Of a DNA stretch of 17,574 nt, positions 7,509-16,341 are shown piece after piece. The DNA is from Lachnospiraceae bacterium (lineage in GTDB: Bacteria; Bacillota; Clostridia; Lachnospirales; Lachnospiraceae): assembly GCA_014804285.1 (NCBI GenBank), contig JAAVAA010000054.1, positions 1 through 17,574 on the forward strand, given 5' to 3'. The notes below the pieces were generated by a model. That model was not told where the DNA came from, ran no database searches, and saw only the letters and a program-made list of their open reading frames with translations. The position numbers and the translations under genes are program-made. Each line of letters begins with the position of its first letter. The first letter of the stretch is position 1.

Positions 7509-7635
7509 TATCGGAAGGAGCAGCTTCGTCTTTTTTGTATATTTATAAAAAATATCAACTTACGATAGCCGAAAGCGCAGCAAAGTGATAAGATAGAAAA
7601 GAAATTATGAAATACATAAAAGGGGCTTATAGATC

Positions 7636-8424
7636 ATGATTGAAGCGATAAATTTAAGTAAGCAGTTTGAGCGAACCGTGAAGCAGGGGAGAAAATCAAA
7701 GAAAGAAGAATTCTTAGCGGTTAATCAAGTATCCTTAAAGGCGGAGCCGGGAGAAATTGTAGGAATATTAGGGCCCAACGGCGCAGGAAAGACCACATTG
7801 CTGCGTATGCTGGGAATGCTGATGACGCCTACCTCCGGAGAGATCAGGCTGACAGACGCTGAGGGCGTTTTGATTGAAGAGATCACAAAGAAAAAGGAGA
7901 CCATCGGTTATCTTTCCGGAAATACCAAACTTTATCCACGGTTTTCGATTCGGGAATATCTTCTTTTTCTTGGAGAATTATATGGATATAATAAACCGGA
8001 GTCAGAAGAAAGGACCAAGGAGATCATACGTATTCTTAGCATGGAAGAGTTTGCGGATAATCGAATAGAGAAGCTTTCTACAGGGCAGACGCAGAGAGCC
8101 TCAATTGCCCGGTGTCTGATGGCAGATCCTCAGCTTTATATTCTGGATGAGCCAACGCTGGGACTTGATATTTTAAGTGCAGATGCCATTATCCGCTTTA
8201 TGAAGGAGCAGAAGGAAAAAGGAAAGACCGTTCTTTATTCCACCCATTATCTGGAAGAAGCACAGGTTTTGTGTAATCGCATTTACATGATCTGTCAGGG
8301 ACGGATCGTGGCTGAGGGAACACCTCTTGGTCTTATGGAGCATACCAAGACCGGAAATCTGCGGGAGGCATTTCATAGTATTTTTGATGAAGTCAGTGGG
8401 CAGCAAGAACAGCAGGGGGAATAG
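7636..8424 (+). CDS. ABC transporter ATP-binding protein, NatA-type ABC-2 exporter subunit
   Basis: 262 residues with a complete nucleotide-binding domain: Walker A G46-PNGA-G51-K52-T53, signature LSTGQ at 147-151, Walker B LYILDEP with D171-E172, and H-loop H204. The Q-loop region (GYLSGNTKLYPRFS) lacks the usual Gln, as I recall for NatA-type members. An extra ~12-residue basic insertion (KQGRKSKKEE) precedes the core. AGGGG at 7620-7624 is the ribosome binding site. It energises the permease encoded 5 bp downstream. Substrate is unknown; Na+ is the classic NatAB substrate, but peptides or antibiotics are possible. Confidence 0.9.
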   Translation: MIEAINLSKQFERTVKQGRKSKKEEFLAVNQVSLKAEPGEIVGILGPNGAGKTTLLRMLGMLMTPTSGEIRLTDAEGVLIEEITKKKETIGYLSGNTKLYPRFSIREYLLFLGELYGYNKPESEERTKEIIRILSMEEFADNRIEKLSTGQTQRASIARCLMADPQLYILDEPTLGLDILSADAIIRFMKEQKEKGKTVLYSTHYLEEAQVLCNRIYMICQGRIVAEGTPLGLMEHTKTGNLREAFHSIFDEVSGQQEQQGE

Positions 8425-8429
8425 AAGTC

Positions 8430-10451
8430 ATGAAAAAGATAGGAATATTAGTCAGAAAAGAAGTTTTGGATATTCTGCGTGATAAGAAGACACTGATTAT
8501 CATGGTGGCAGTTCCTGTGCTCCTTTATCCGGCGATTATTATTGGTATGGTTCTGGTCATGAGTTACGCGATGCAGTCTCAGGCGGACAGAGTTCATACT
8601 GCAGCATATTCTCAGCAGTATAAAGAAGAGGCTTCTCTTTTTTGCGATGTTTATGAAAGAAACAAAGAAGAACTGGATATACAGCTTAAATTTTTGGCAG
8701 TAGCGGATAAGGAAGAGTCAAAAGACTTTTATGATGCGTGGATAGATTTTTCAGAAGACGAACAGGGGATACATATTAAGGTGGAATATACTTCCACTAA
8801 TCAAAATTCGGATTATACCGAAAATGCCCTGCAAAAATTGGCAGACAGATACAGAGAAGAGCTTCTTACCGAGCAATTAGCTGAGAGGGGTCTGACACGG
8901 GATTTTCTTTATCCTGTGACTTATGAATCAAAAGACAGCGTGACAGTTTCGGAAAGCGCCGGCATGAGCATGGGCGGCAGTATTGGAATGATGTTGGTAG
9001 TCACAATCATGCTGGGAGCCTTTTATCCGGCAATTGATGCCACGACAGGAGAAAAGGAGAGGGGAACATTAGAGACTCTGCTTACCCTGCCGGTCACTAA
9101 TTTTCAGATGATTATGAGTAAATATATTGCGGTTTCCCTGTTTGCCTGTGTGACGGCTGTTCTGTCACTGCTTTCTCTGGGAGGATCTGTACTATTTTTG
9201 CTTGGAAGCGCTCTTGCCGGATCGTCAGAGGAAATTCTGCACTTTGATCCGCTGACAATGGCCGGATGGATTCCGCTGTTGTTGGTGGTAGTGATTGTAA
9301 CCGCCCTTTTGATCACTGCATTTTCCATGTGCTTTTGTGTATTTGCCAAGAGTTTTAAGGAGGCAAATAATTATATTACGCCCGTTATGTTTGTGGTTAT
9401 GTTTGCTTCTATGGCAGCGATGCTTCCGTCATTGCAGCTGGATTATAAGACAGCGCTGATTCCGATTGTGAATGTATCCCTGCTGATGAAACAGGTATTG
9501 GCACAGCAGATGAATTTAGCGCTTACGGGAATCACCATTGGAATTAATTTCTGTTACAGTGTTCTGATTATCTGGATTTTGGCAAAGATGTATGACAGCG
9601 AGAATGTGCTGTTTAATGACGGATTTCAGAGCTTTCAGCTTTTTGAAAAGCGTTCCGAGATCAAGGAGGGCACGGTTCCGGGGACAGGAGATCTGCTGCT
9701 CGGAGTAGTGGTCTTGTTTTTGCTGATCATGTATTTGGGGACTGCGGTGTCAGTAAGAAGTCCCTTTGGCGGAACAGTCGTAAATCAGCTTTTGATTTTT
9801 GCGGTTCCTCTTTTGGCAGTATGGTATATGAAATCAGATGTGAAAGCATTGTTTTCATTGAAGGCTCCGGCACCCAAAAGTGTTTTAGGTGGGGGACTCT
9901 TGTATATAGGGACTTTCCTGCTTATGCTTGTGGTCAGTGCCGGATTGACAAGGATTTTTCCGGAAAGTACGCAGAATCTGGAACAGTCCTTCGAGGATAT
10001 TTTAAAACAGCCCTTTTTCTTAATTTTGCTGGTGACGGCGGTTATGCCGGCTATCGGAGAAGAACTGTTTTTCCGTGGCTTCTTGTGCGGAAGTCTCAGG
10101 CACAGACATGGGGCATTTTGGGGAATCCTCCTTTCATCGCTGATATTTGGAGCTTTTCATATGAGCCTTGTGAAGCTGTTGCCAACGGCTATGCTGGGAG
10201 CCTGCTTTGCGTATATCGGCTACGCCTCGGGAAGCATTTTTATTGGGAGTTTTTTGCACTTTTTAAATAACTTTCTTTCCATGGCGTCTATGGAATATCC
10301 GTCGCAGATGGAAAGGTTTTTACCTATACTTACCAAGGCACAGTTATCTGTGGGAGATATTTTGATTATGATATTTGTGGGGATTTTATGTGGTGTTTTA
10401 GGGATACTGCTTCTAAAACCGGGGGTGCCGGGAAGAAATCAGAAGGAATAA
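8430..10451 (+). CDS. ABC-2 permease fused to a CPBP intramembrane metalloprotease domain (NatB-type)
   Basis: 673 residues. Residues 1-~400 form an ABC-2 permease: cytosolic KEVLDILRDKKT, a first membrane helix at ~22-46, a large extracytoplasmic loop to ~185, then five or more helices, with EKERGTLETLL as the coupling motif. From ~470 a second multi-helix domain carries the CPBP (Abi/CAAX-protease-like) motifs E544-E545-xxx-R549, F573-GAF-H577 and H610-FLN-N614, so the metal-binding residues are intact. Such permease-protease fusions are known among NatB-like proteins. The protease half may process or sense the transported substrate; that part is inference. It is the second gene of the exporter operon. 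Its stop lies 13 bp upstream of the -35 box of the tRNA promoter, with no terminator between. Confidence 0.88.
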   Translation: MKKIGILVRKEVLDILRDKKTLIIMVAVPVLLYPAIIIGMVLVMSYAMQSQADRVHTAAYSQQYKEEASLFCDVYERNKEELDIQLKFLAVADKEESKDFYDAWIDFSEDEQGIHIKVEYTSTNQNSDYTENALQKLADRYREELLTEQLAERGLTRDFLYPVTYESKDSVTVSESAGMSMGGSIGMMLVVTIMLGAFYPAIDATTGEKERGTLETLLTLPVTNFQMIMSKYIAVSLFACVTAVLSLLSLGGSVLFLLGSALAGSSEEILHFDPLTMAGWIPLLLVVVIVTALLITAFSMCFCVFAKSFKEANNYITPVMFVVMFASMAAMLPSLQLDYKTALIPIVNVSLLMKQVLAQQMNLALTGITIGINFCYSVLIIWILAKMYDSENVLFNDGFQSFQLFEKRSEIKEGTVPGTGDLLLGVVVLFLLIMYLGTAVSVRSPFGGTVVNQLLIFAVPLLAVWYMKSDVKALFSLKAPAPKSVLGGGLLYIGTFLLMLVVSAGLTRIFPESTQNLEQSFEDILKQPFFLILLVTAVMPAIGEELFFRGFLCGSLRHRHGAFWGILLSSLIFGAFHMSLVKLLPTAMLGACFAYIGYASGSIFIGSFLHFLNNFLSMASMEYPSQMERFLPILTKAQLSVGDILIMIFVGILCGVLGILLLKPGVPGRNQKE

Positions 10452-10464
10452 TTTGATTCTGACG

Positions 10465-10494
10465 TTGACAAAGCATTTTTACCTATGGTACAAT
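10465..10494 (+). promoter_or_regulatory. Promoter of tRNA-Thr
   Basis: TTGACA at 10465-10470 and TACAAT at 10489-10494 with an 18-bp spacer. Placement about 30 bp before the mature tRNA 5' end fits a dedicated vegetative promoter. Confidence 0.8.
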
Positions 10495-10523
10495 ACATTT
10501 CGGTGGCACGAAAGCCATTGCAG

Positions 10524-10596
10524 GCTGCTGTGGCTCAGTCGGTAGAGCGTCGCATTGGTAGTGCGGAGGTCACGGGTCCGATTCCCGTCAGCAGCT
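10524..10596 (+). tRNA. tRNA-Thr (anticodon GGT)
   Basis: 73 nt. Acceptor GCTGCTG (10524-10530) pairs with CAGCAGC (10589-10595), discriminator T at 10596. The D-arm is GCTC...GAGC. The anticodon loop TTGGTAG gives GGT (10555-10557 by fold, +/-1), which reads ACC/ACT threonine codons. The T-arm is ACGGG-TCCGATT-CCCGT. CCA is not encoded, as is common in Clostridia. Confidence 0.93.
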
Positions 10597-10597
10597 T

Positions 10598-10628
10598 AAA
10601 AATCCCTGATGATTATCAGGGATTTTTT
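10598..10628 (+). terminator. Intrinsic terminator after tRNA-Thr
   Basis: AAAAATCCCTGAT (10598-10610), loop GATT, then ATCAGGGATTTTT (10615-10627) followed by further T. It ends the tRNA transcript and is also the first terminator available to the upstream exporter operon. Confidence 0.88.
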
Positions 10629-10728
10629 GTTACAATAAGCTGGCTCGCAAAGTGTGGCAGCGTTTGTTCATGTGGGTGTAGTTGTATGTCCCTCAGATGG
10701 GAATGATCAGGAAATGAACGGAGGATAT

Positions 10729-11457
10729 ATGGAAAAGGAAGTATCTGCCAGACTGAAACTTAAAAAGCCTTATATACAGGTTCGGAGAAATTCCGGAGAA
10801 CTGACTTATGGCGGAGATCAGGGCTTCTTCCGGGGAGGAAGCGAGCCGGATGATGCGCGAAAAAATGCTATGGGTTGTGGAGTAATCGCATTCAGTGATC
10901 TTTTGCTTTATCTAGGGAATCAGGATCCGAAGAAAATTACAGCAGAAAGCGAGAGTTATGTTAACCGGATAAACGGAGAAAATACCTATAAAGAATATTA
11001 CAATCGTATTTACGATTTTTTGGGTGGAGTGTCCAAACGCAGCGGAATAAGCGGAATAAAATTGGCGATGAGATTCAACCGTTTGTCTAGAAGAGAAAAG
11101 TGGGGGCTCAGGGGCTTTTGGGGTATCAGTGCCAGAAAGCTGTATGGGCGGGTGGAAGAGATGCTCTCAAAGGATTTGCCGGTGATTTTGTGTATTCCAA
11201 TGATACTTTTCAGGAAGAATAAAAAGGCAGGGCTGACGTTTTATCACATGGAAAACGGAAAGATGCAAAAGGCGGCGACAGTTTCGGCTCACTATGTGAT
11301 GATTACGGAAATTGTGGAAGAACGTGAAAGCGGATCTCCATTTTTTGTAATTTCTTCTTGGGGGAAGGAATATTATGTAAACTGGAAAGAGTATGAGACC
11401 ATGATGCGCAGGAATTTTCTTGGAACAATATTAGGTAATATTTTATATATCAGATAG
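10729..11457 (+). CDS. Hypothetical protein with possible papain/C39-like fold
   Basis: 242 residues from ATG 10729, preceded by CGGAGG at 10719-10724; an upstream in-frame extension to 10654 overlaps no such site. No signal peptide or membrane helix. N-AMG-C50-G at the start of a helix, SA-H188-YVMITEI in a late strand and FFVISS-W211-G-KEYYVNWKEYE resemble the Cys, His and xSWG landmarks of papain/C39-like peptidase folds. I therefore suggest a cysteine-peptidase-like or inactive relative; a trusted family name cannot be given. The central part (~100-150) is basic. It is the first gene of a probable operon with the MATE transporter (19 bp downstream) and xpt. Confidence 0.6.
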   Translation: MEKEVSARLKLKKPYIQVRRNSGELTYGGDQGFFRGGSEPDDARKNAMGCGVIAFSDLLLYLGNQDPKKITAESESYVNRINGENTYKEYYNRIYDFLGGVSKRSGISGIKLAMRFNRLSRREKWGLRGFWGISARKLYGRVEEMLSKDLPVILCIPMILFRKNKKAGLTFYHMENGKMQKAATVSAHYVMITEIVEERESGSPFFVISSWGKEYYVNWKEYETMMRRNFLGTILGNILYIR

Positions 11458-11476
11458 TAGAAAAGGAACAAAAAAC

Positions 11477-12865
11477 ATGAAAAAATATAGTATGCTTACG
11501 GATTCTCCGGAAAAATCGCTTTTTTTCTTTGCCCTTCCCATGATTCTTGGAAATCTGTTTCAGCAGTTTTACACGACTGTGGATTCCATTATTGTAGGGC
11601 AGTTTGTAGGGGAAGATGCACTTGCGGCGATAGGTGCATCTTATTCATTGACAACTGTATTTATCATGATTGCCATTGGAGGAGGGATCGGAGCCTCAGT
11701 CATTACTTCCCAGTATTTGGGTGCAGAGCTGTTTAACAAGATGAAGACCTCTGTGTATACGGCTTTAATCAGCTTTTTGACGGTTAGTATTTTTCTGGGC
11801 TTAGTAGGGCTGGCTTTTTCTGGGATGATTTTACAGGGGTTAAATACGCCGGAAAATATTCTTTCAGATGCCATGCTGTATCTGAGAATCTATTTTTTGG
11901 GACTTCCCTTTCTATTTATGTATAATATTTTGTCTTCCATATTTAATGCATTGGGAAATTCCAGAACACCATTGTACCTTTTGATTTTTTCATCCTTACT
12001 TAATATTTTGATGGATCTGGTACTGGTGAGGGGATTTGGTTTTGGAATTGCGGGAGCAGCAGTGGCGACAGTGTTAGCACAGGGATTGTCGGCGGTGATT
12101 TCGTTTGGCATTCTTATGCATACGCTGAAGGAATATAAGGGAAAGAATACAGATGAAAAGCAGGAGGACGGGAAAGAGAAAAAAGTTGTATTCTTTGACA
12201 TTCGAATGCTGGGAAATATGGTAAAGGTGGCAATTCCGTCCATGCTGCAGCAGTCCATTGTATCCATTGGCATGCTTTTGGTACAGTCTGTGGTCAATGG
12301 ATTTGGTTCCTCTGTGCTTGCCGGATACACAGCCGGAATGCGGATCGAATCAATCTGTATCGTTCCGATGATTGCGTCGGGAAATGCGGTATCTACTTTT
12401 ACGGCCCAGAATCTGGGAGCAGGATCAATCGAACGTGTAAAAAAGGGGCATGTTGCGGCGGTAAAGATGGTGGCTGCATTTGCTGTTATTATTTGTCTTG
12501 TGCTTACGCTTTTCCATGAGGCAATCATTAATGCATTCTTGGAGGAAGGAAGCGGTCAGGCGGCTATTGGGACAGGAAATGCCTACTTATCATTTATTGC
12601 ATTCTTTTTTGTTTTCATCGGTTTAAAAGCAATTACAGACGGTGTGTTGCGGGGAGCCGGTGATGTGGTGGTTTTTACACTGGCCAATCTTTTGAATCTG
12701 AGCATCCGGGTGATTGTTGCATTTGCTTTTGCACCGGTTTGGGGTGTGCAGGCAGTGTGGATTGCCGTGCCCATGGGCTGGGCTTCCAATTTTGTGGTAT
12801 CCTATATTCGTTATTTATCCGGTAAGTGGAGTAGAAAGAAGTTGATACAGGAACAGGAATCGTAG
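11477..12865 (+). CDS. MATE family efflux transporter
   Basis: 462 residues, about twelve membrane helices in two similar halves separated by a charged cytosolic loop near residues 215-235 (KEYKGKNTDEKQEDGKEKK). The opening LFFFALPMILGNLFQQFYTTVDSI and the VGQFVGEDALAAIGASY block are typical of prokaryotic MATE proteins (NorM/DinF branch) that export cationic drugs or metabolites by Na+ or H+ antiport. AAAGGA lies nine bases before ATG 11477. It sits between the possible papain-like gene and xpt; substrate is unknown. Confidence 0.93.
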   Translation: MKKYSMLTDSPEKSLFFFALPMILGNLFQQFYTTVDSIIVGQFVGEDALAAIGASYSLTTVFIMIAIGGGIGASVITSQYLGAELFNKMKTSVYTALISFLTVSIFLGLVGLAFSGMILQGLNTPENILSDAMLYLRIYFLGLPFLFMYNILSSIFNALGNSRTPLYLLIFSSLLNILMDLVLVRGFGFGIAGAAVATVLAQGLSAVISFGILMHTLKEYKGKNTDEKQEDGKEKKVVFFDIRMLGNMVKVAIPSMLQQSIVSIGMLLVQSVVNGFGSSVLAGYTAGMRIESICIVPMIASGNAVSTFTAQNLGAGSIERVKKGHVAAVKMVAAFAVIICLVLTLFHEAIINAFLEEGSGQAAIGTGNAYLSFIAFFFVFIGLKAITDGVLRGAGDVVVFTLANLLNLSIRVIVAFAFAPVWGVQAVWIAVPMGWASNFVVSYIRYLSGKWSRKKLIQEQES

Positions 12866-12901
12866 TAGAATATTTTCAGAAAGACAAAGGAGGACAATGG
12901 C

Positions 12902-13480
12902 GTGCAGCTTTTAGAAGAAAGAATCCGTAGAGACGGGATCATTAAGCCGGGAAATGTACTGAAGGTGGATAGCTTTTTGAATCATCAGATGGATGTGAAA
13001 TTGTTTGAGGAGATGGGAAAGGAGTTCCGCAGGCTTTTTCCCAGCGATAAGATCAACAAGATCTTGACAATTGAGGCATCGGGAATTGGGATTGCCTGTA
13101 TTACGGCACAGTATTTTCAGGTGCCTGTGGTGTTTGCCAAGAAATCACAGAGCATTAATCTGGACGGAGAGCAGTTTACCACCAAGATTGAATCTTTTAC
13201 GCATAAGAGGGTTTACGATGTGATTGTTGCCAAAAAGTTTTTGGGAAAAGATGATCATGTTTTGATTATCGACGATTTCCTTGCCAATGGATGCGCAGCG
13301 GCAGGGTTGATCGACCTGGTAAAGAGTGCCGGAGCTTCTATCGAAGGAGTAGGTATCGCTATTGAAAAAGGATTTCAGGAGGGAGGAGCGTTGCTTCGCG
13401 GCAAAGGAGTTCGTGTAGAATCTCTTGCTATTGTGGAAAGCATGAATGTCGAGACGGGAGAGATCGTATTCCGTTCCTAA
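12902..13480 (+). CDS. xpt: Xanthine phosphoribosyltransferase
   Basis: 192 residues, the usual length. It converts xanthine and PRPP to XMP in purine salvage. The PRPP-binding segment VLIIDDFLANGCAAAGLIDL has D124-D125; LTIEASGIGIA and VVFAKKSQSINL are typical Xpt blocks. The start is GTG 12902, eight bases after AAAGGAGG (12886-12893); the nearby ATG at 12897 is in another frame and soon meets a stop. It lies 36 bp after the MATE gene, so it is probably cotranscribed. No purine riboswitch is seen in the short gap, unlike many Bacillales xpt genes that follow a guanine riboswitch. Confidence 0.94.
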   Translation: MQLLEERIRRDGIIKPGNVLKVDSFLNHQMDVKLFEEMGKEFRRLFPSDKINKILTIEASGIGIACITAQYFQVPVVFAKKSQSINLDGEQFTTKIESFTHKRVYDVIVAKKFLGKDDHVLIIDDFLANGCAAAGLIDLVKSAGASIEGVGIAIEKGFQEGGALLRGKGVRVESLAIVESMNVETGEIVFRS

Positions 13481-13508
13481 GCAGGATTTTATTTTCATAA
13501 ATAATAAG

Positions 13509-13550
13509 CCCCCTGTATTCGGAGGTTATCCGAATTCAGGGGGTATTTTT
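13509..13550 (+). terminator. Strong intrinsic terminator after xpt
   Basis: CCCCCTG (13509-13515) pairs with CAGGGGG (13537-13543), a T-T mismatch follows, then ATTCGG (13517-13522) pairs with CCGAAT (13530-13535), and the T-rich tail TATTTTT begins at 13544. It lies between convergent xpt and the PBP gene; the minus-strand tail is poorer in T, so it is likely weaker for the PBP transcript. Confidence 0.9.
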
Positions 13551-13611
13551 GTTGACATAAGGACGGATCGCAAAGCATAAAATTCGATGTTGCTTTATAA
13601 GAAATATTTTG

Positions 13612-16341
13612 TTATTGTGCCCCACCGTTGCTGTCATCCATTGGTACGGGATCAGCAGGAGGCGGAGCAGCTTCCGCAGCGGCAGCGGCCGCAGCAGCCG
13701 CTGCCGCATTTGCCATTTCCGTTCGCTGTTGCTCAATTATGCCTTCTATCTCAGGCTGAGACATAAATTCATAATTATGAGGGCAGGCGTTGGTGGTCTG
13801 TCCGGGAACAAATACGGTTGATGTGGTTCCATCTTCATTGGTTACCTCCTGCATTACAGAAGACCCTTGCTGTAAAACGGGATCTTCCACAGGCATCAGG
13901 TTCAAAACACCATCTACCTTGAAAGGACAGGGCTCACTGGCAGGAAGTCCCGAATACTGACAAATAGATCCCTGGTAGTGAACATCACAGCTTTCGGTAG
14001 GAACCGTTCCTTCTGCAAAAAACTCAGATTTCAGAGTTCCGTCACATAATCCGGCAATCGGTAATTTGCCGGAGCTTGCACATACTGTTGCCTGAACAAT
14101 ACCGCTTGGCGGCATCTGGAAGGAGGCGGTTGGAAGATCTTCGTGAATACGAGCCATGACGGCGCGCCAGAGCTTCTTTGCCAGATTTCGCTCATCTCCT
14201 TTACGGAGCTTGACGTTATTGTCGTAGCCGGCCCAGGTAGTAGCAGTATAGTAAGGTGTATAGCCGGAAAACCATATATCGTTATAATCGGAAGTGGTAC
14301 CTGTCTTACCGGCAATTGCCATATTTCCAAAATTGACGGAACCGCCGGTTCCCTGTGTGACAACATCCTGCATGGCGTCAGTGAGAAGCCAGGCAGTAGT
14401 ATCTTTGATTACTTGTCTGGAATCCGGCTGGGTATTATCCAGAATCACGTTTCCGTCGTGGTCTACCACTTTGGTATAGAGCTTTGGCTTAATATAAGTT
14501 CCGCCGTTGGCTATGCAGGCATAAGCTGCATTTAATTCCTCATTGGTAACACCGTGGGTCAGACCGCCGAGGGCAAGAGATTGCTGAATGTCGGAATAAA
14601 TTTGTATCTCACCGTTTACCATAATTTCTTCACGGTCAACAACCGTAGTAAATCCAAAATTCTTTACATAATCATATCCCAGCTGAGGGGAGATCAGGGT
14701 AAGTGCTTTAACAGTAACAACGTTCATGGACTGTATGATTCCCATTCGGAGGGAATTCAGACCACGGTATTCGGCTCCCCACCAATTGTTTACCGGACGT
14801 CCGTTGACGTAATTAAAAGGGGCGTCATTGATCATCGTTGCAAGCGTAAGACCGGCGCTGTCAAGAGCAGGAGCATAAACGGCAACGATTTTAAAGGTAG
14901 AACCCGGCTGACGCATGGTATCAGTAGCTCTGTTCAGGGTCTTGCTTCCCTCTTTGGCACCGCGGCCGCCCACCATGGCAACAACATAACCGGTACTTTG
15001 ATCCGCAACCGTCAGTGATACCTGCGGCTGAGGGGTGAGAGAAACATTTTCGTCAAAAACCTCATCTCCCGGTTCCAGTACGGCACTTTGATAAAGCTCG
15101 ATATCAGCGTAGGCTTCCTCCTGAGAATTGTAAATCAGATTGTAGGAGGAATTTAGTTCCTTGAAGTAATTCCGCAGCATTTCGGTACTGTGGTTTTCAA
15201 AGTCGCCGTTTGACTTTTTGATTGTCAGGGCATAATTTAAATACCAGCGCGTATTGTCCGGATAATTTTCTTCATTGGAAAATACTTCATCACAGATAGC
15301 CTGTATATGAGGATCCTGCGTGGAATAAATTTTCAGGCCGCCGCTGTAAAGAAGGGTGAAAGCCTGAGTTTCGTTATAGCCGGCTTCCAGAAGATCATTC
15401 ATAACATCATCGGTTAATGCGTCCACAAAGTATGTATTAACCATGGTATCTTCCGAGTCTTCATTTACAATCTGAATACGGGAGTAAACATCATCATTCA
15501 AGGCTTCATCATGTTCCGCCTGAGAAATGTATCCCTGCCTCAGCATATCACCCAAAACTTTTTTTCGACGGTCGGCATTGTTGTCGGGATGAGAAATGGG
15601 ATTGTATCTGGAAGGATTCTGTGTAATACCGGCAATAACTGCACATTCAGATAAAGTCAGACTATTTACTGATTTATTAAAATAACGCAGGGATGCCGCC
15701 TGAACACCAAGAGTATTCTGTCCCAAGTTGATGGTATTCATGTAATTTAATAAAACTTCTTCTTTAGACATGGATTTACTTAGTTCGATTGCCAGATACT
15801 GTTCCTGAATCTTACGCTTTATGCTTTCTGCATAGCTGTCCTCACTTGTCCAGTCAGTAAAAACGTTATTTTTCAGGAGCTGCTGGGTAATGGTGCTGGC
15901 ACCCTCCATCCGCTTGAAGCCGGTGGCGAGTGCGGTATAACCGGCACGGAAGATTCCCTTAATGTCAATGCCGTTATGTTCATAAAAACGTTCATCTTCA
16001 ATGGCCACAAAAGCATGTGCCAGATCTTCAGGGATCATATCCCATGTTACCGGGATACGGTTGGAATTCTGGGAGATCAGCTTTGCTGTCTGGTTCCCTT
16101 CCAGATCATATACAAAGGTTGAAAATCCCGTAGGAGTAACTTTGACATTTTCAATACTCGGAGCAGTATCGATTACGCCTTTAAAAATACCGAATGCCAT
16201 GCTGATTCCAATGACACCTACAGCAATAATACCAAGTAAAGATAAATTTAAAACGGCAAGAACCAGTTTTCTTCCAAACTTGGCAGACGTAGCATGCAGA
16301 GATTTCTGCTTGGCTCGTATTCCCTTCTTTGTGTAATTCAT
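13612..16341 (-). CDS. Class A penicillin-binding protein (bifunctional glycosyltransferase/transpeptidase, PBP1A type)
   Basis: 909 residues. Short basic cytosolic tail, one membrane anchor (~29-53), then the GT51 peptidoglycan polymerase domain with E115-DERFYEH (catalytic Glu), GASTITQQLLKN and RKIQEQYLAIEL. The transpeptidase domain carries S481-TFK484, an S-M-N motif and K679-TGT. It polymerises lipid II and cross-links peptides outside the membrane. The C-terminal extension (~790-909) has several Cys residues and ends in eleven consecutive Ala, then a Pro/Asp/Gly-rich tail. GGAGG lies seven bases before ATG 16341. A TATACT -10 candidate is at 16396-16391 on the minus strand. Divergent from the YigZ gene. 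Confidence 0.95.
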   Translation of the reverse strand: MNYTKKGIRAKQKSLHATSAKFGRKLVLAVLNLSLLGIIAVGVIGISMAFGIFKGVIDTAPSIENVKVTPTGFSTFVYDLEGNQTAKLISQNSNRIPVTWDMIPEDLAHAFVAIEDERFYEHNGIDIKGIFRAGYTALATGFKRMEGASTITQQLLKNNVFTDWTSEDSYAESIKRKIQEQYLAIELSKSMSKEEVLLNYMNTINLGQNTLGVQAASLRYFNKSVNSLTLSECAVIAGITQNPSRYNPISHPDNNADRRKKVLGDMLRQGYISQAEHDEALNDDVYSRIQIVNEDSEDTMVNTYFVDALTDDVMNDLLEAGYNETQAFTLLYSGGLKIYSTQDPHIQAICDEVFSNEENYPDNTRWYLNYALTIKKSNGDFENHSTEMLRNYFKELNSSYNLIYNSQEEAYADIELYQSAVLEPGDEVFDENVSLTPQPQVSLTVADQSTGYVVAMVGGRGAKEGSKTLNRATDTMRQPGSTFKIVAVYAPALDSAGLTLATMINDAPFNYVNGRPVNNWWGAEYRGLNSLRMGIIQSMNVVTVKALTLISPQLGYDYVKNFGFTTVVDREEIMVNGEIQIYSDIQQSLALGGLTHGVTNEELNAAYACIANGGTYIKPKLYTKVVDHDGNVILDNTQPDSRQVIKDTTAWLLTDAMQDVVTQGTGGSVNFGNMAIAGKTGTTSDYNDIWFSGYTPYYTATTWAGYDNNVKLRKGDERNLAKKLWRAVMARIHEDLPTASFQMPPSGIVQATVCASSGKLPIAGLCDGTLKSEFFAEGTVPTESCDVHYQGSICQYSGLPASEPCPFKVDGVLNLMPVEDPVLQQGSSVMQEVTNEDGTTSTVFVPGQTTNACPHNYEFMSQPEIEGIIEQQRTEMANAAAAAAAAAAAEAAPPPADPVPMDDSNGGAQ

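Noticed and set aside
10485..10706. 73-codon frame across the tRNA region
   Set aside because: It overlaps the tRNA promoter, tRNA-Thr and the terminator and has no ribosome binding site.
11890..12528. 212-codon frame antisense to the MATE gene
   Set aside because: It is a shadow of a membrane protein gene; composition is low-complexity and there is no start signal.
12866..12901. Purine riboswitch upstream of xpt
   Set aside because: The gap to the MATE gene is only 36 bp and shows no aptamer-like stems.
14554..15018. 154-codon frame on the plus strand inside the PBP gene
   Set aside because: The PBP reading frame is unequivocal with all catalytic motifs; this is its shadow.
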